Part shown: in pieces, positions 31,818-40,493 of the stretch
How the letters are laid out: every line of letters starts with the position of its first letter
Numbering within the stretch: position 1 is the first letter of the stretch
Notes under the pieces: generated by a model
The model's database searches: none
What the model saw: only the letters and a program-made list of their open reading frames with translations
What the model was told of the DNA's origin: nothing
Made by a program: the position numbers and the translations under genes
NCBI RefSeq assembly: GCF_008017415.1
Contig: NZ_VRSV01000001.1
Span: 1,116,001-1,180,000 of the forward strand
DNA length: 64,000 nucleotides
Reading direction: 5' to 3'
From: Microbacterium hatanonis
GTDB taxonomy: Bacteria; Actinomycetota; Actinomycetes; Actinomycetales; Microbacteriaceae

Positions 31818-33236
31818 ATGACTGATGTACTGATCGACCGGCCCGAGCTCGAGGGGCTGGGGGTGTACGAGTTCGGCTGGCACGACGCCGACGCCGCGGG
31901 TGCCGTTGCACAGCGCGGTATCAACGAGAGCGTCGTGCGAGGCATCTCCGCCCTCAAGGACGAACCCGAGTGGATGCTGAAGACCCGTCTGAAGGGCTAT
32001 CAGCTCTTCGGCCGCAAGCCGATGCCGACGTGGGGCGCCGACCTCAGCGAGATCGACTTCGACAACATCAAGTACTTCGTCCGCTCGACGGAGAAGCAGG
32101 CCGGTACCTGGGAGGAACTCCCGGAAGACATCCGGAACACGTACGAACGGCTCGGCATCCCCGAGGCCGAGCGCCAGCGACTCGTCTCCGGCGTCGCCGC
32201 GCAGTACGAGTCTGAGGTGGTCTACCACCAGATCAACGAGCAGCTCGAAGCCCAGGGCGTCATCTTCATGGACACCGACACGGCGCTGCGCGAGCACCCC
32301 GAGTTCTTCGAGGAGTACTTCGGCACCGTGATCCCGGCCGGCGACAACAAGTTCGCCGCGCTGAACACGGCCGTCTGGTCGGGCGGATCGTTCGTCTACG
32401 TGCCCCCGGGCGTCCACGTCGAGATCCCGCTCCAGGCCTACTTCCGCATCAACACCGAGAACATGGGCCAGTTCGAGCGCACGCTGATCATCGCCGACGA
32501 AGGCTCGTACGTCCACTACATCGAGGGCTGCACCGCCCCCATCTACAAGAGCGACTCGCTGCACTCGGCCGTGGTCGAGATCATCGTGAAGAAGAACGCC
32601 CGCGTTCGCTACACGACGATCCAGAACTGGTCGAACAACGTCTACAACCTCGTCACCAAGCGGGCCGTGGCCCACGAGGGCGCGACGATGGAGTGGATCG
32701 ACGGCAACATCGGCTCGAAGGTCACGATGAAGTACCCGTCGATCTTCCTCATGGGCGAGCACGCGAAGGGCGAGACCCTCTCCGTCGCCTTCGCCGGCCC
32801 CGGCCAGCACCAGGACGCCGGCGCGAAGATGATCCACATGGCGCCGTACACGCAGTCGTCGATCGTGTCGAAATCGATCGCCCGGGGCGGTGGACGCGCC
32901 GGCTACCGCGGCGAGGTGCGCGTCGACGCGAATGCGCACCACTCCGCGAACACCGTGAGGTGCGACGCGCTGCTGGTGGATTCGATCTCCCGGTCCGACA
33001 CCTATCCTGCGATCGACATCCGTGTCGACGACGTGCAGCTCGGCCACGAGGCGACCGTGTCGAAGGTCAGCGAAGAGCAGCTGTTCTACCTGCAGTCGCG
33101 CGGTCTCCCGGAAGACGAGGCCATGGCGATGATCGTGCGCGGGTTCATCGAGCCGATCGCCCGCGAGCTTCCCATGGAATACGCGCTCGAGCTGAACAAG
33201 CTCATCGAGATGGGCATGGAGGGCAGCGTCGGATGA
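31818..33236 (+). CDS. sufB: Fe-S cluster assembly scaffold protein SufB
   Basis: SufB is the scaffold of the SufBCD complex on which Fe-S clusters form. The 472-residue protein starts with the usual [19 protein letters not shown] leader, contains the [16 protein letters not shown] and [14 protein letters not shown] segments (with the conserved Cys), and ends in the helix-rich [32 protein letters not shown]. It is the first gene of sufB-sufD-Rieske-sufC-DUF59. No intein is present, unlike in some mycobacteria. Confidence 0.97.
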   Translation: MTDVLIDRPELEGLGVYEFGWHDADAAGAVAQRGINESVVRGISALKDEPEWMLKTRLKGYQLFGRKPMPTWGADLSEIDFDNIKYFVRSTEKQAGTWEELPEDIRNTYERLGIPEAERQRLVSGVAAQYESEVVYHQINEQLEAQGVIFMDTDTALREHPEFFEEYFGTVIPAGDNKFAALNTAVWSGGSFVYVPPGVHVEIPLQAYFRINTENMGQFERTLIIADEGSYVHYIEGCTAPIYKSDSLHSAVVEIIVKKNARVRYTTIQNWSNNVYNLVTKRAVAHEGATMEWIDGNIGSKVTMKYPSIFLMGEHAKGETLSVAFAGPGQHQDAGAKMIHMAPYTQSSIVSKSIARGGGRAGYRGEVRVDANAHHSANTVRCDALLVDSISRSDTYPAIDIRVDDVQLGHEATVSKVSEEQLFYLQSRGLPEDEAMAMIVRGFIEPIARELPMEYALELNKLIEMGMEGSVG

Positions 33237-33271
33237 TCGCCGCCTCGCCCACGAAAGGATCGGTCGGCTAG

Positions 33272-34480
33272 ATGACGACGACCACCACCGTCCCCCTCCC
33301 CGGAAGCACCGCACACACCGACGGAGGATGGGACGACAAGACCGCGCCCGTCGTCCCGGTGCAGACGCGTTCCGAGCGGCCGACCTCGTTCGACGTGGCC
33401 GATTTCGGCACGCCGACCGGCCGCGAGGTCAACTGGAAGCACACGCCCGTCGACCGTCTGCGAGCCCTGTTCGCCGATGACGTCGCCGACGAGGATGCCG
33501 CGCTCCGCCGCGACCTCGGATCGGCGTCGTCGCACGTCGTCGCGTCTTCGGGGCTCGACGCCCCGGTGCGCGGTGAGCACTTCCGCCCGGAAGACGTCGT
33601 CGCCGCCACGGCCTGGCAGCGCTCGACCGACGCCCTCCACGTGCGTCTCGCCGCCGACGAGGAGCTCACAGAGCCCCTCCGCATCGACGTGACGGGGCTC
33701 GGAGCGGGTCTCGTCGCAACGGATCACATCGTGATCGAGGCGATGCCGCACGCGCGGGGCACCGTCGTGCTGTACCACTCGGGCTCGGCCGCCTATGCGC
33801 AGAACGTCGAGATCCTCGTGCGCGACGGTGCCGACCTCACGGTCATCACCGTGCAGCGATGGAACGACGACGCCGTGCACGCGGCCTCCCACCAGGCGCG
33901 GGTCGACCGCGACGCGAAGCTCACCCACATCGTGGCGAGCCTCGGCGGCGGAGTCGTGCGCGTGAACCCCTCGGTCGAACTGTCGGGTTCGGGGTCGGAG
34001 GGCCGCCTGTTCGGTCTGTCGTTCTCCGACGCCGGCCAGCACCTCGAATCGCAGGTCTACCTCCACCACAAGGGCGACCACACGAAGGGCGACGTCCTGT
34101 ACAAGGGCGCGCTGCAGGGCGAGAGCGCGCGCAGCGTCTGGATCGGCGACGTGCTGATCGGTCCCGACGCCGTCGCGACCGACTCGTACGAGGCGAACCG
34201 CAACCTGCTCCTCACCGACGGCGCGCGCGCCGACTCGATCCCGAACCTCGAGATCCAGACGGGCGACATCCTCGGTGCCGGCCACGCCAGTGCGACGGGC
34301 CGGTTCGACGACGAGCAGCTGTTCTACCTCCAGGCCCGCGGCATCGACGAGGACGAGGCACGCCGCCTGGTCGTCGTCGGATTCCTCAGCGAGATCGTGC
34401 AGCGCATCGGCGTCGCCGACCTCCAGGTCGAGCTCACCGAAGCCATCGAACGAGAACTGCAAGAGGGAGTCACCGCGTGA
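33272..34480 (+). CDS. sufD: Fe-S cluster assembly protein SufD
   Basis: SufD pairs with SufB and SufC in the assembly complex. The 402-residue protein has a divergent N-terminus, then the beta-helix core with VYLHHKGDHTKGDVLYKGAL and TDSYEANRNLLLTDGARADSIPNLEIQ, followed by the helical end QLFYLQARGIDEDEARRLVVVGFLSEI. It starts 35 bp after sufB. Its stop overlaps the GTG of the Rieske gene (GTGA). Confidence 0.95.
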   Translation: MTTTTTVPLPGSTAHTDGGWDDKTAPVVPVQTRSERPTSFDVADFGTPTGREVNWKHTPVDRLRALFADDVADEDAALRRDLGSASSHVVASSGLDAPVRGEHFRPEDVVAATAWQRSTDALHVRLAADEELTEPLRIDVTGLGAGLVATDHIVIEAMPHARGTVVLYHSGSAAYAQNVEILVRDGADLTVITVQRWNDDAVHAASHQARVDRDAKLTHIVASLGGGVVRVNPSVELSGSGSEGRLFGLSFSDAGQHLESQVYLHHKGDHTKGDVLYKGALQGESARSVWIGDVLIGPDAVATDSYEANRNLLLTDGARADSIPNLEIQTGDILGAGHASATGRFDDEQLFYLQARGIDEDEARRLVVVGFLSEIVQRIGVADLQVELTEAIERELQEGVTA

Positions 34481-34806
34481 GCGCGACCCGTATCTGCGCG
34501 CTGAGCGAGCTGGAGCAGGACACCGCTCTCCGTGTCGAGGTCGAGGGCGTGCCGATGGCCGTCGTCCTCGACGGCAACGGAGAGGTGCACGCCATCGGCG
34601 ACACCTGCACGCACGGCGAGGTGTCGCTCGCCGAGGGTTTCGTCGACGGCGACACCCTCGAATGCTGGGCGCACGGATCGGCGTTCTCGCTGACCACCGG
34701 GCACCCGCTGAATCTTCCGGCCTACGAGCCGGTCCCCGTCTACGTGGTGACGATCGAGGGCGACGACGTGCTCGTCGATCCCGCCGTCACGCGTCCCACG
34801 AACTGA
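34477..34806 (+). CDS. Rieske-type [2Fe-2S] ferredoxin in the suf operon
   Basis: A 109-residue protein with a single Rieske domain. The ligands are seen as CTHGEVSL and CWAHGSAF, the C-x-H...C-x2-H pattern of a [2Fe-2S] cluster with two Cys and two His. Similar proteins are annotated as non-heme iron oxygenase ferredoxin subunits; no oxygenase is nearby, so a role as an electron donor or a cluster substrate of the Suf machine is more likely. The GTG start overlaps sufD and the gene is 14 bp from sufC. Confidence 0.93.
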   Translation: MSATRICALSELEQDTALRVEVEGVPMAVVLDGNGEVHAIGDTCTHGEVSLAEGFVDGDTLECWAHGSAFSLTTGHPLNLPAYEPVPVYVVTIEGDDVLVDPAVTRPTN

Positions 34807-34820
34807 GTAAGGAAACCGAC

Positions 34821-35591
34821 ATGACTGTTCTCGAGATCCGAGACCTCCACGTCACCGTGGAGACGGATGCGGGCACCACCCCGATCCTCAACGGCGTCAC
34901 CCTGACCATCCGCACGGGCGAGACCCACGCGATCATGGGCCCGAACGGCTCGGGCAAGTCCACGCTCGCCTACACGATCGCCGGGCACCCGAAGTACACC
35001 GTCACGAGCGGTTCCATCACGCTCGACGGCGAAGACGTCCTGGCGATGACCGTCGACGAGCGCGCCCGAGCGGGCCTGTTCCTCGCGATGCAGTACCCCG
35101 TCGAGATCCCCGGGGTCACCGTGACGAACTTCCTCCGCACCGCGAAGACCGCGATCGACGGCGAGGCGCCCAGCATCCGCTCGTGGACCAAGGACGTCAA
35201 GGCCTCGATGAAGGACCTCCGCATGGACGACAAGTTCGCCCAGCGCAACGTCAACGAAGGGTTCTCCGGTGGCGAGAAGAAGCGCCACGAGATCCTCCAG
35301 CTCGAACTGCTCCAGCCGAAGATCGCCGTCCTCGACGAGACCGACTCGGGACTCGACGTCGACGCGCTCAAGATCGTCTCGGAGGGTGTCAACCGCGCCA
35401 AGGGCAAGAGCGACCTCGGTGTGCTCCTGATCACCCACTACACGCGCATCCTCCGCTACATCCACCCCGACTTCGTGCACGTGATCGTCGCGGGTCGGAT
35501 CGTCGAGGAGGGCGGCCCCGAGCTCGCCGACCGCCTCGAGAACGAGGGTTACGACCGGTTCATCCCGGCCGACAGCCCCGTGGAAGCGTAG
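34821..35591 (+). CDS. sufC: Fe-S cluster assembly ATPase SufC
   Basis: SufC is the soluble ABC-type ATPase of SufBCD. The 256-residue protein has Walker A GPNGSGKST (about 39-47), the family segment AMQYPVEIPGVT, signature FSGGEKKRHEILQ, Walker B IAVLDETDSGLD, and the switch histidine in LLITHYTRIL. The ATG at 34821 follows AAGGAAACC. The TAG stop provides the first three bases of the TAGAAT -10 for the next gene. Confidence 0.97.
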   Translation: MTVLEIRDLHVTVETDAGTTPILNGVTLTIRTGETHAIMGPNGSGKSTLAYTIAGHPKYTVTSGSITLDGEDVLAMTVDERARAGLFLAMQYPVEIPGVTVTNFLRTAKTAIDGEAPSIRSWTKDVKASMKDLRMDDKFAQRNVNEGFSGGEKKRHEILQLELLQPKIAVLDETDSGLDVDALKIVSEGVNRAKGKSDLGVLLITHYTRILRYIHPDFVHVIVAGRIVEEGGPELADRLENEGYDRFIPADSPVEA

Positions 35592-35594
35592 AAT
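35589..35594 (+). promoter_or_regulatory. -10 box of the DUF59 gene overlapping the sufC stop, leaderless spacing
   Basis: TAGAAT uses the sufC TAG stop and ends 6 nt before the ATG at 35601. It allows expression of the downstream gene apart from the suf operon. Confidence 0.5.
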
Positions 35595-35600
35595 CGTTAC

Positions 35601-35930
35601 ATGACCGCAACGATCACGGCCGACAAGTACGACGAGGTCACCGAGGCGCTGAAGGACGTGATGGATCCCGAGCTCGGGATCAACGTCGTCGACCTCGGTC
35701 TCATCTACGATCTCGCGTGGGACGACGAGAACGATGCGTTGATCATCCACATGACGCTGACCTCCGCCGGATGCCCGCTCACCGATGTTCTCGAAGAGCA
35801 GACGGCACAGGCTCTCGACAACGTGGTGGACCGATTCCGGATCAACTGGGTCTGGATGCCGCCGTGGGGTCCCGAGCGCATCACCGACGACGGGCGCGAC
35901 ATGATGCGCGCGCTCGGTTTCGCCATCTGA
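35601..35930 (+). CDS. MIP18/DUF59-family Fe-S maturation factor (SufT-like)
   Basis: A 109-residue member of the MIP18 (DUF59) family, which aids late Fe-S cluster delivery. The protein shows VMDPELGINVVDLGLIYDL and MTLTSAGCPLTDVL with the family's conserved cysteine, and the C-terminal VWMPPWGPERITDDGRDMMRALGF. It is the final suf-associated gene here. The cysteine desulfurase SufS and sulfur carrier SufU, commonly between sufC and this gene in actinobacteria, are absent. Confidence 0.92.
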   Translation: MTATITADKYDEVTEALKDVMDPELGINVVDLGLIYDLAWDDENDALIIHMTLTSAGCPLTDVLEEQTAQALDNVVDRFRINWVWMPPWGPERITDDGRDMMRALGFAI

Positions 35931-35962
35931 CGCTCGACTCCATCCGCTCCGGAGGGCGCGGG

Positions 35963-35968
35963 TAGGCT
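35963..35968 (+). promoter_or_regulatory. -10 box of the MalY-like gene, leaderless spacing
   Basis: TAGGCT ends 6 nt before the ATG at 35975, with no ribosome binding site in between. Confidence 0.5.
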
Positions 35969-35974
35969 CGCGGG

Positions 35975-37150
35975 ATGAGCGTCACGCCCCTTCGCGCCCT
36001 TCCCCTCGACGAGCTCCGGCAGCGTTCCAGCTCCAAGTGGCGGACCTACCCCGCCGACATCCTTCCGCTCTTCGTGGCGGAGACCGACTTCCCGCTCGCG
36101 CCGGCGATCTCCGCTGCGCTCGAGCGGGCGGTCCGTCTCGGAGACACCGGCTACACCCCGCCGGATCCCGGCATCGCGCGGGCCTTCGCGGGCTTCGCGG
36201 AACGTCGGTTCGGGTGGACCGTCGACCCGACACGGGTGCGTACCACCGGCGACGTGATGATCGGGGTCGTCGAACTCCTGCGGGCGGTGACCTCGCCGGG
36301 CGACCGGGTCGTCATCACTCCGCCGGTGTACCCGCCCTTCTTCGACACAGTGATCGAGGCGGGCGCCGAGGTCGAGCGAGTGCCTCTGGTGCCGCCGTCG
36401 CCCGATGACGCGGGCGGTCGCTGGCGTCTCGACCTGCCCGGGATCGAGGCGGCTCTCGCCGCCGGCGCCCGGGCGGTGCTGCTGTGCAACCCGCACAACC
36501 CGACCGGGACGGTCCACACCCGCGACGATCTCGCCGAGCTCGCGCGCATCGCCGCACGCCACGGCGCGGCGGTCGTCAGCGACGAGATCCACTCGCCGCT
36601 CGTCCACCCCGGCGTGCGGTTCACCCCGTTCCTCGACGCCTCCGAGGAAGCGGCGCGCATCGGCTACGCCGTCACCAGCGCCAGCAAGGCGTTCAACCTC
36701 GCCGGATTGAAGTGCGCGCTGATGGTGACCGCCGATGAGCGCACCGCGGCGGTCGTGAAGGCTCTGCCGTGGGAGGTGGAGTGGCGCACGGGCCTGTTCG
36801 GCGCCCTCGCCGGGATCGCGGCCTTCTCGCCGGAGAGCGACGAGTGGCTCGACGGCCTGCACGCCGCCCTCGACGACAACCGGCGACTGCTCGCCGACCT
36901 CCTCGCCGAGCACGTGCCCGCCGCTCGATACCGCATCCCCGACGCGGGCTTCCTGGCCTGGGTCGATCTGACGGAGCTCGGGTGGGGCGACAACCCCGCG
37001 GCGAAGATCCGTCGGGAGGCGAAGGTGGCGTTCCATATCGGGCCCTACTTCGGAACCGAGGGAGCGGGCCACGTGCGCATCAACTTCGGGTGCTCGCCCG
37101 AAGTGCTGCGTGAGGCCGTCGAGCGCGTCGGCGCCCTCGTGCGCAGGTGA
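35975..37150 (+). CDS. PLP-dependent C-S lyase, MalY/PatB family
   Basis: A 391-residue fold-type I aminotransferase-like enzyme. MalY/PatB members cleave cystathionine or cysteine conjugates to pyruvate, ammonia and a thiol. Family features are FVAETDFPLAPAI near the N-terminus, the LLCNPHNPTGTVHTRDDL segment, SDEIHSPLVHPG, and the PLP lysine in SASKAFNLAGLKCA. Position right after the suf genes hints at sulfur handling, but true SufS proteins look different. Its TGA overlaps the GTG of the MFS gene, so the two are coupled. Cystathionine beta-lyase is the safest functional guess. Confidence 0.9.
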   Translation: MSVTPLRALPLDELRQRSSSKWRTYPADILPLFVAETDFPLAPAISAALERAVRLGDTGYTPPDPGIARAFAGFAERRFGWTVDPTRVRTTGDVMIGVVELLRAVTSPGDRVVITPPVYPPFFDTVIEAGAEVERVPLVPPSPDDAGGRWRLDLPGIEAALAAGARAVLLCNPHNPTGTVHTRDDLAELARIAARHGAAVVSDEIHSPLVHPGVRFTPFLDASEEAARIGYAVTSASKAFNLAGLKCALMVTADERTAAVVKALPWEVEWRTGLFGALAGIAAFSPESDEWLDGLHAALDDNRRLLADLLAEHVPAARYRIPDAGFLAWVDLTELGWGDNPAAKIRREAKVAFHIGPYFGTEGAGHVRINFGCSPEVLREAVERVGALVRR

Positions 37151-38526
37151 GCGGCCGTCCCCCCGGGCCCGGCATCTGGCAGTCCCCGTTCGGCTGGGTG
37201 AGCCTCGGCTCGGTCGCCCTGGTGTTCCTCGCCGCGCTCGAGAGCCTCGCCGTCACGACGGTCATGCCCGTGATCGCCGCCGATCTCGACGGACAGGCGC
37301 TGTACGCGCTCGCCTTCGCCGGCACGCTGGCGACGTCGGTCATCGGAATGGTGTGCGCCGGAGCATGGGCCGACCGCACCGGGCCCGCCGTGCCGCTCTC
37401 CGCCGCGGTCGCCCTCTTCGTCGCGGGTCTCCTGGTGTCCGGCCTCGCGCCCGACATGGTGACCCTGATCGTCGGTCGCCTGCTGCAGGGGCTGGGCGCC
37501 GGGGGCATGACCGTCTCGCTCTACGTCGTGATCGCCCGGGTGTACCCGCCGGCGCTCCACGGTCGCATCCTCGCCGCGTTCGCGGCGGCCTGGGTGCTGC
37601 CCGCGCTCGTCGGACCGTTCCTCGCGGGAGCGGTGACCGAGCTCCTTCACTGGCGGTGGGTGTTCCTCGGCGTCGTGGTGCTCGCCGCCGCGGCGTACTC
37701 CCTGCTTCTTCCTCGGCTCTCGCGTCCCGAGCTGCGCTCGGCGAACGACGCCGAGCGCGTGCCGTTCCTCGGTCGCCTGCTGTGGGCCGTCGCCGTGGCG
37801 GCGGGCGTGCTCGTCCTCAGCGTCGCCGCCGAGTCGGGGTCGGGGGCCTCCCTCCTCGTCGTCGTGGGCGCCGTCATCGTGGTGGTCGCGATCCGGCCGC
37901 TCCTCCCGGCGCGCACCCTCCGGAGCGGTCGCGGACTCCCGAGCGTCATCCTGCTGCGCGGCGCCGTCGCCGGCGCATTCTTCAGTGCGGAGATCTACGT
38001 GCCGTACGTCTTCATCGACCTCTACGGCTTCTCGCCGATCTGGGCCGGACTCGCTCTGACAGGCGCCGCGGTGATGTGGGCGGCCGGTTCCGAGGCCCAG
38101 GGGCGCAGGGGAGAGCGGTGGAGCGATCGTCGGGTCCTCGGCGGGGGACTGGCGATCACCGTCCTGTGCCTGGCGGTCGTGGCGGTCGGCGTGGCGGCGC
38201 ACCTGCCGCCGGTCGTGCTCATCGTGGCGTGGACCCTCGGGGGCGGCGGCATGGGCCTGCTGTATCCGAGGATCACGATGCTGATGCTGGCCGCATCGAC
38301 GGAGGCCGACCAGGGCCGCAATTCGGCGGCGCTGTCGATCGCCGAGGCGACCGGGGCGGCGACCGCGATCGCTGCGGCCGGGATCATCGTGGTGGCGCTC
38401 GGCGGGGGAGTCCTGGGCTTCGTCGGCGCCTTCGCGCTGGCGACCGTGATCGCGCTGGTCGGCGGCATCCCGGCGACGCGCACGACAGCGCCGCACGAGA
38501 GTCGATTGGAACATCCGAGCAGGTAA
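37147..38526 (+). CDS. MFS transporter, drug/metabolite exporter type
   Basis: A 459-residue major facilitator with about 14 predicted helices. The N-terminal half has the LESLAVTTVMPVIAADLDG helix 1 segment and the motif A-like GAWADRTGP loop, plus VIVGRLLQGLGAGGM and the motif C-like VLPALVGPFLAGAVTE typical of drug:H+ antiporters (DHA2-like). The GTG start overlaps the preceding C-S lyase. It is followed by the iron operon; export of a siderophore or a thiol metabolite is possible but unsupported. Substrate unknown. Confidence 0.88.
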   Translation: MSGRPPGPGIWQSPFGWVSLGSVALVFLAALESLAVTTVMPVIAADLDGQALYALAFAGTLATSVIGMVCAGAWADRTGPAVPLSAAVALFVAGLLVSGLAPDMVTLIVGRLLQGLGAGGMTVSLYVVIARVYPPALHGRILAAFAAAWVLPALVGPFLAGAVTELLHWRWVFLGVVVLAAAAYSLLLPRLSRPELRSANDAERVPFLGRLLWAVAVAAGVLVLSVAAESGSGASLLVVVGAVIVVVAIRPLLPARTLRSGRGLPSVILLRGAVAGAFFSAEIYVPYVFIDLYGFSPIWAGLALTGAAVMWAAGSEAQGRRGERWSDRRVLGGGLAITVLCLAVVAVGVAAHLPPVVLIVAWTLGGGGMGLLYPRITMLMLAASTEADQGRNSAALSIAEATGAATAIAAAGIIVVALGGGVLGFVGAFALATVIALVGGIPATRTTAPHESRLEHPSR

Positions 38527-38537
38527 GGCTACCCTTA
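38519..38537. promoter_or_regulatory. DtxR/IdeR-like iron box overlapping the SIP promoter
   Basis: AGGTAAGGCTACCCTTA within 38519-38537 matches most positions of the 19-bp iron-box consensus (TWAGGTWAGSCTWACCTWA). The -10 TACCCT (38530-38535) lies inside the box, 6 nt before the GTG start. Iron-loaded DtxR/IdeR would block RNA polymerase directly. Confidence 0.75.
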
Positions 38538-38541
38538 CGAG

Positions 38542-39483
38542 GTGTCTTCCGTCGTCGTCTCGAGCCGTCCGTCCTACCGGCCCTACTGTGCCGAGGTGCG
38601 TGCGGTACGCCGGCTGTCGCCCTCGTTCGTGCGGGTGACGTTCGGATGCGACGACTTCGCCGACTTCGGAACGGCGGGCCTCGACCAGCGCGTCAAGCTC
38701 CTGCTGCCGCTGGCCGACGGATCGATCAGCGACGTGGGGCAGCGCGACGAGGAAGCGATCGCGACGGGCGCCTGGTACGAGCGCTGGCGGAACGTGCCGA
38801 CCGAGGAGCGCAGCCCGCTGCGCACCTACACCGTCCGCCGGGTCGCCCCCGAGGCCCGCGAGATCGACGTCGACTTCGTCGTGCACCACGACGCGGGACC
38901 GGCGGGGGAATGGGCTGCGAACGCGCACGTCGGTCAGGAGCTCGTCGTCGTCGGGCCCGACGAACGCAGCGAGCACTCCCGCCTCGGTCTGGATTTCCAC
39001 CCCGGAACCGCACGACGGCTGCTGCTGGCCGGCGACGAGACCGCCGTCCCCGCGATCAGCGCGATCCTGGAGTCGCTGCCCGCGGGCATCGAGGTCGACG
39101 CGTTCCTCGAGGTGCCGACGACCGGTGACGCGCTCACCCTCGACGCTCCCGCCACGCATCGCGTCACCTGGATCCCGCGCGAAGACGCGGCGCACGGCGC
39201 GCGGCTCATCGCGGCGCTCGAGGGGTGGTGCGCCGCATCCGGTGACGTCCTCGCCCGCGCCGCCGCGCCCCGACCGCAGGTCGTCGACGACGTCGACGTG
39301 GACCGCGACCTGATCTGGGACAGCCCCGAAGACGCCGAGGGCGACTTCTACGCCTGGTTCGCCGGGGAGGCGGCCACGATCAAGACGCTCCGCCGGATGC
39401 TGGTGAGCACCGGGGGAGTCGACCGCAAGCGAGTCGCGTTCATGGGGTACTGGCGCCTCGGGCAGGCGGAACGGCAGGCATGA
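38542..39483 (+). CDS. siderophore-interacting protein (ferric-siderophore reductase)
   Basis: It releases iron from imported siderophores by NAD(P)H/FAD-dependent reduction in the cytosol. The 313-residue SIP/ViuB-type protein has the FAD-binding segment around LRTYTVRR, the HHDAGPAGEWAANA motif, then LLAGDETAVPAISAILE of the nucleotide domain, and the C-terminal WFAGEAATIKTLRRML...GYWRLG. The GTG at 38542 is the only start compatible with the promoter, which predicts a leaderless mRNA. It overlaps the first permease by ATGA, making it the head of an iron uptake operon. Confidence 0.94.
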   Translation: MSSVVVSSRPSYRPYCAEVRAVRRLSPSFVRVTFGCDDFADFGTAGLDQRVKLLLPLADGSISDVGQRDEEAIATGAWYERWRNVPTEERSPLRTYTVRRVAPEAREIDVDFVVHHDAGPAGEWAANAHVGQELVVVGPDERSEHSRLGLDFHPGTARRLLLAGDETAVPAISAILESLPAGIEVDAFLEVPTTGDALTLDAPATHRVTWIPREDAAHGARLIAALEGWCAASGDVLARAAAPRPQVVDDVDVDRDLIWDSPEDAEGDFYAWFAGEAATIKTLRRMLVSTGGVDRKRVAFMGYWRLGQAERQA

Positions 39484-40493
39484 CCTCCACACTGCGGGCG
39501 AGACGTCTGCGTCTCGTCACGCTCGGTGCCGTCGTGCTGTTGGCGATCACCGTCGCCGGCAGTCTGCTGATCGGCGCACGATCGGTGTCGCCGGCGGTCG
39601 TCTGGCAGGCCCTCACGGCCTTCGATCCGACGGTGGCCGACCATGTCGTCGTCGTGGGGCAGCGCATCCCGCGTACCGCGGTCGGGCTCATCGCCGGTGC
39701 AGCGCTCGCCCTCGCGGGAACCCTGATGCAGGGGCTCACCCGCAACCCGCTCGCCGACCCGGGTCTCCTCGGGATCAACGCCGGCGCATCGGTCGCCGTG
39801 CTCGTGGCCATCACCTTCTTCGGTATCTCGCAGCCCAGCGGATTCGTCTGGTTCGCCTTCGTCGGTGCGGGGGTCGCGGCGGTCGTCGTCGCGGTCATCG
39901 GCACCCGCGGACCGGACGGCGACAATCCGGCCAAGCTCGCCCTCACGGGTGCCGCGGTCACGGCGGGCCTCATCGCGGTCACCACCTTCATGCTCACGAC
40001 GTCGGCGGCGACCCTCGACGTGTACCGCTACTGGCAGGTGGGGGGTCTGACCACCCGTGGACTCGACACCGTGGCCATCGCCGCCCTGCCCGTAGCCGTC
40101 GGCGCCGTCATCGCCCTCTCCAGTGCGCGCGGCCTCGACCTGCTCTCGCTCGGAAGCGACACGGCCGCCGGCCTCGGGCAGAACGTGCCCCGCACCCGGG
40201 CGCTCGGCATCGTGGCGTCGGTGCTCCTCTGCGGGGGAGCGACCGCCCTGGCCGGTCCTATCGTCTTCGTCGGCCTGCTCGTCCCGCACGTCCTGCGCGC
40301 CCTCGTCGGCGTGGGTCACGGTCCCCTCCTCGCCCTGAGCATCCCGGTCGGTGCGTCTCTGCTCCTCGCCGCGGACGTGATCGGGCGTGTCATCGCGCTG
40401 CCGGGCGAGGTGCAAGCCGGCATCGTGGTCGCCTTCGTCGGGGCTCCCGCGCTGATCGCCCTGGTGCTGCGGGGACGGAGGGTCGCGCTGTGA
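39480..40493 (+). CDS. FecCD-family iron-siderophore permease, subunit 1
   Basis: One of two membrane subunits of a siderophore ABC importer. The 337-residue protein has about ten helices, the motif RIPRTAVGLIAGAALALAGTLMQGLTRNPLADPGLLGINAGAS seen as RIPRT...NPLADP...GINAGA, and the GPIVFVGLLVPHVLR coupling region. It overlaps the SIP gene upstream and the second permease downstream. Together they form the transmembrane heterodimer. Confidence 0.95.
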   Translation: MTSTLRARRLRLVTLGAVVLLAITVAGSLLIGARSVSPAVVWQALTAFDPTVADHVVVVGQRIPRTAVGLIAGAALALAGTLMQGLTRNPLADPGLLGINAGASVAVLVAITFFGISQPSGFVWFAFVGAGVAAVVVAVIGTRGPDGDNPAKLALTGAAVTAGLIAVTTFMLTTSAATLDVYRYWQVGGLTTRGLDTVAIAALPVAVGAVIALSSARGLDLLSLGSDTAAGLGQNVPRTRALGIVASVLLCGGATALAGPIVFVGLLVPHVLRALVGVGHGPLLALSIPVGASLLLAADVIGRVIALPGEVQAGIVVAFVGAPALIALVLRGRRVAL

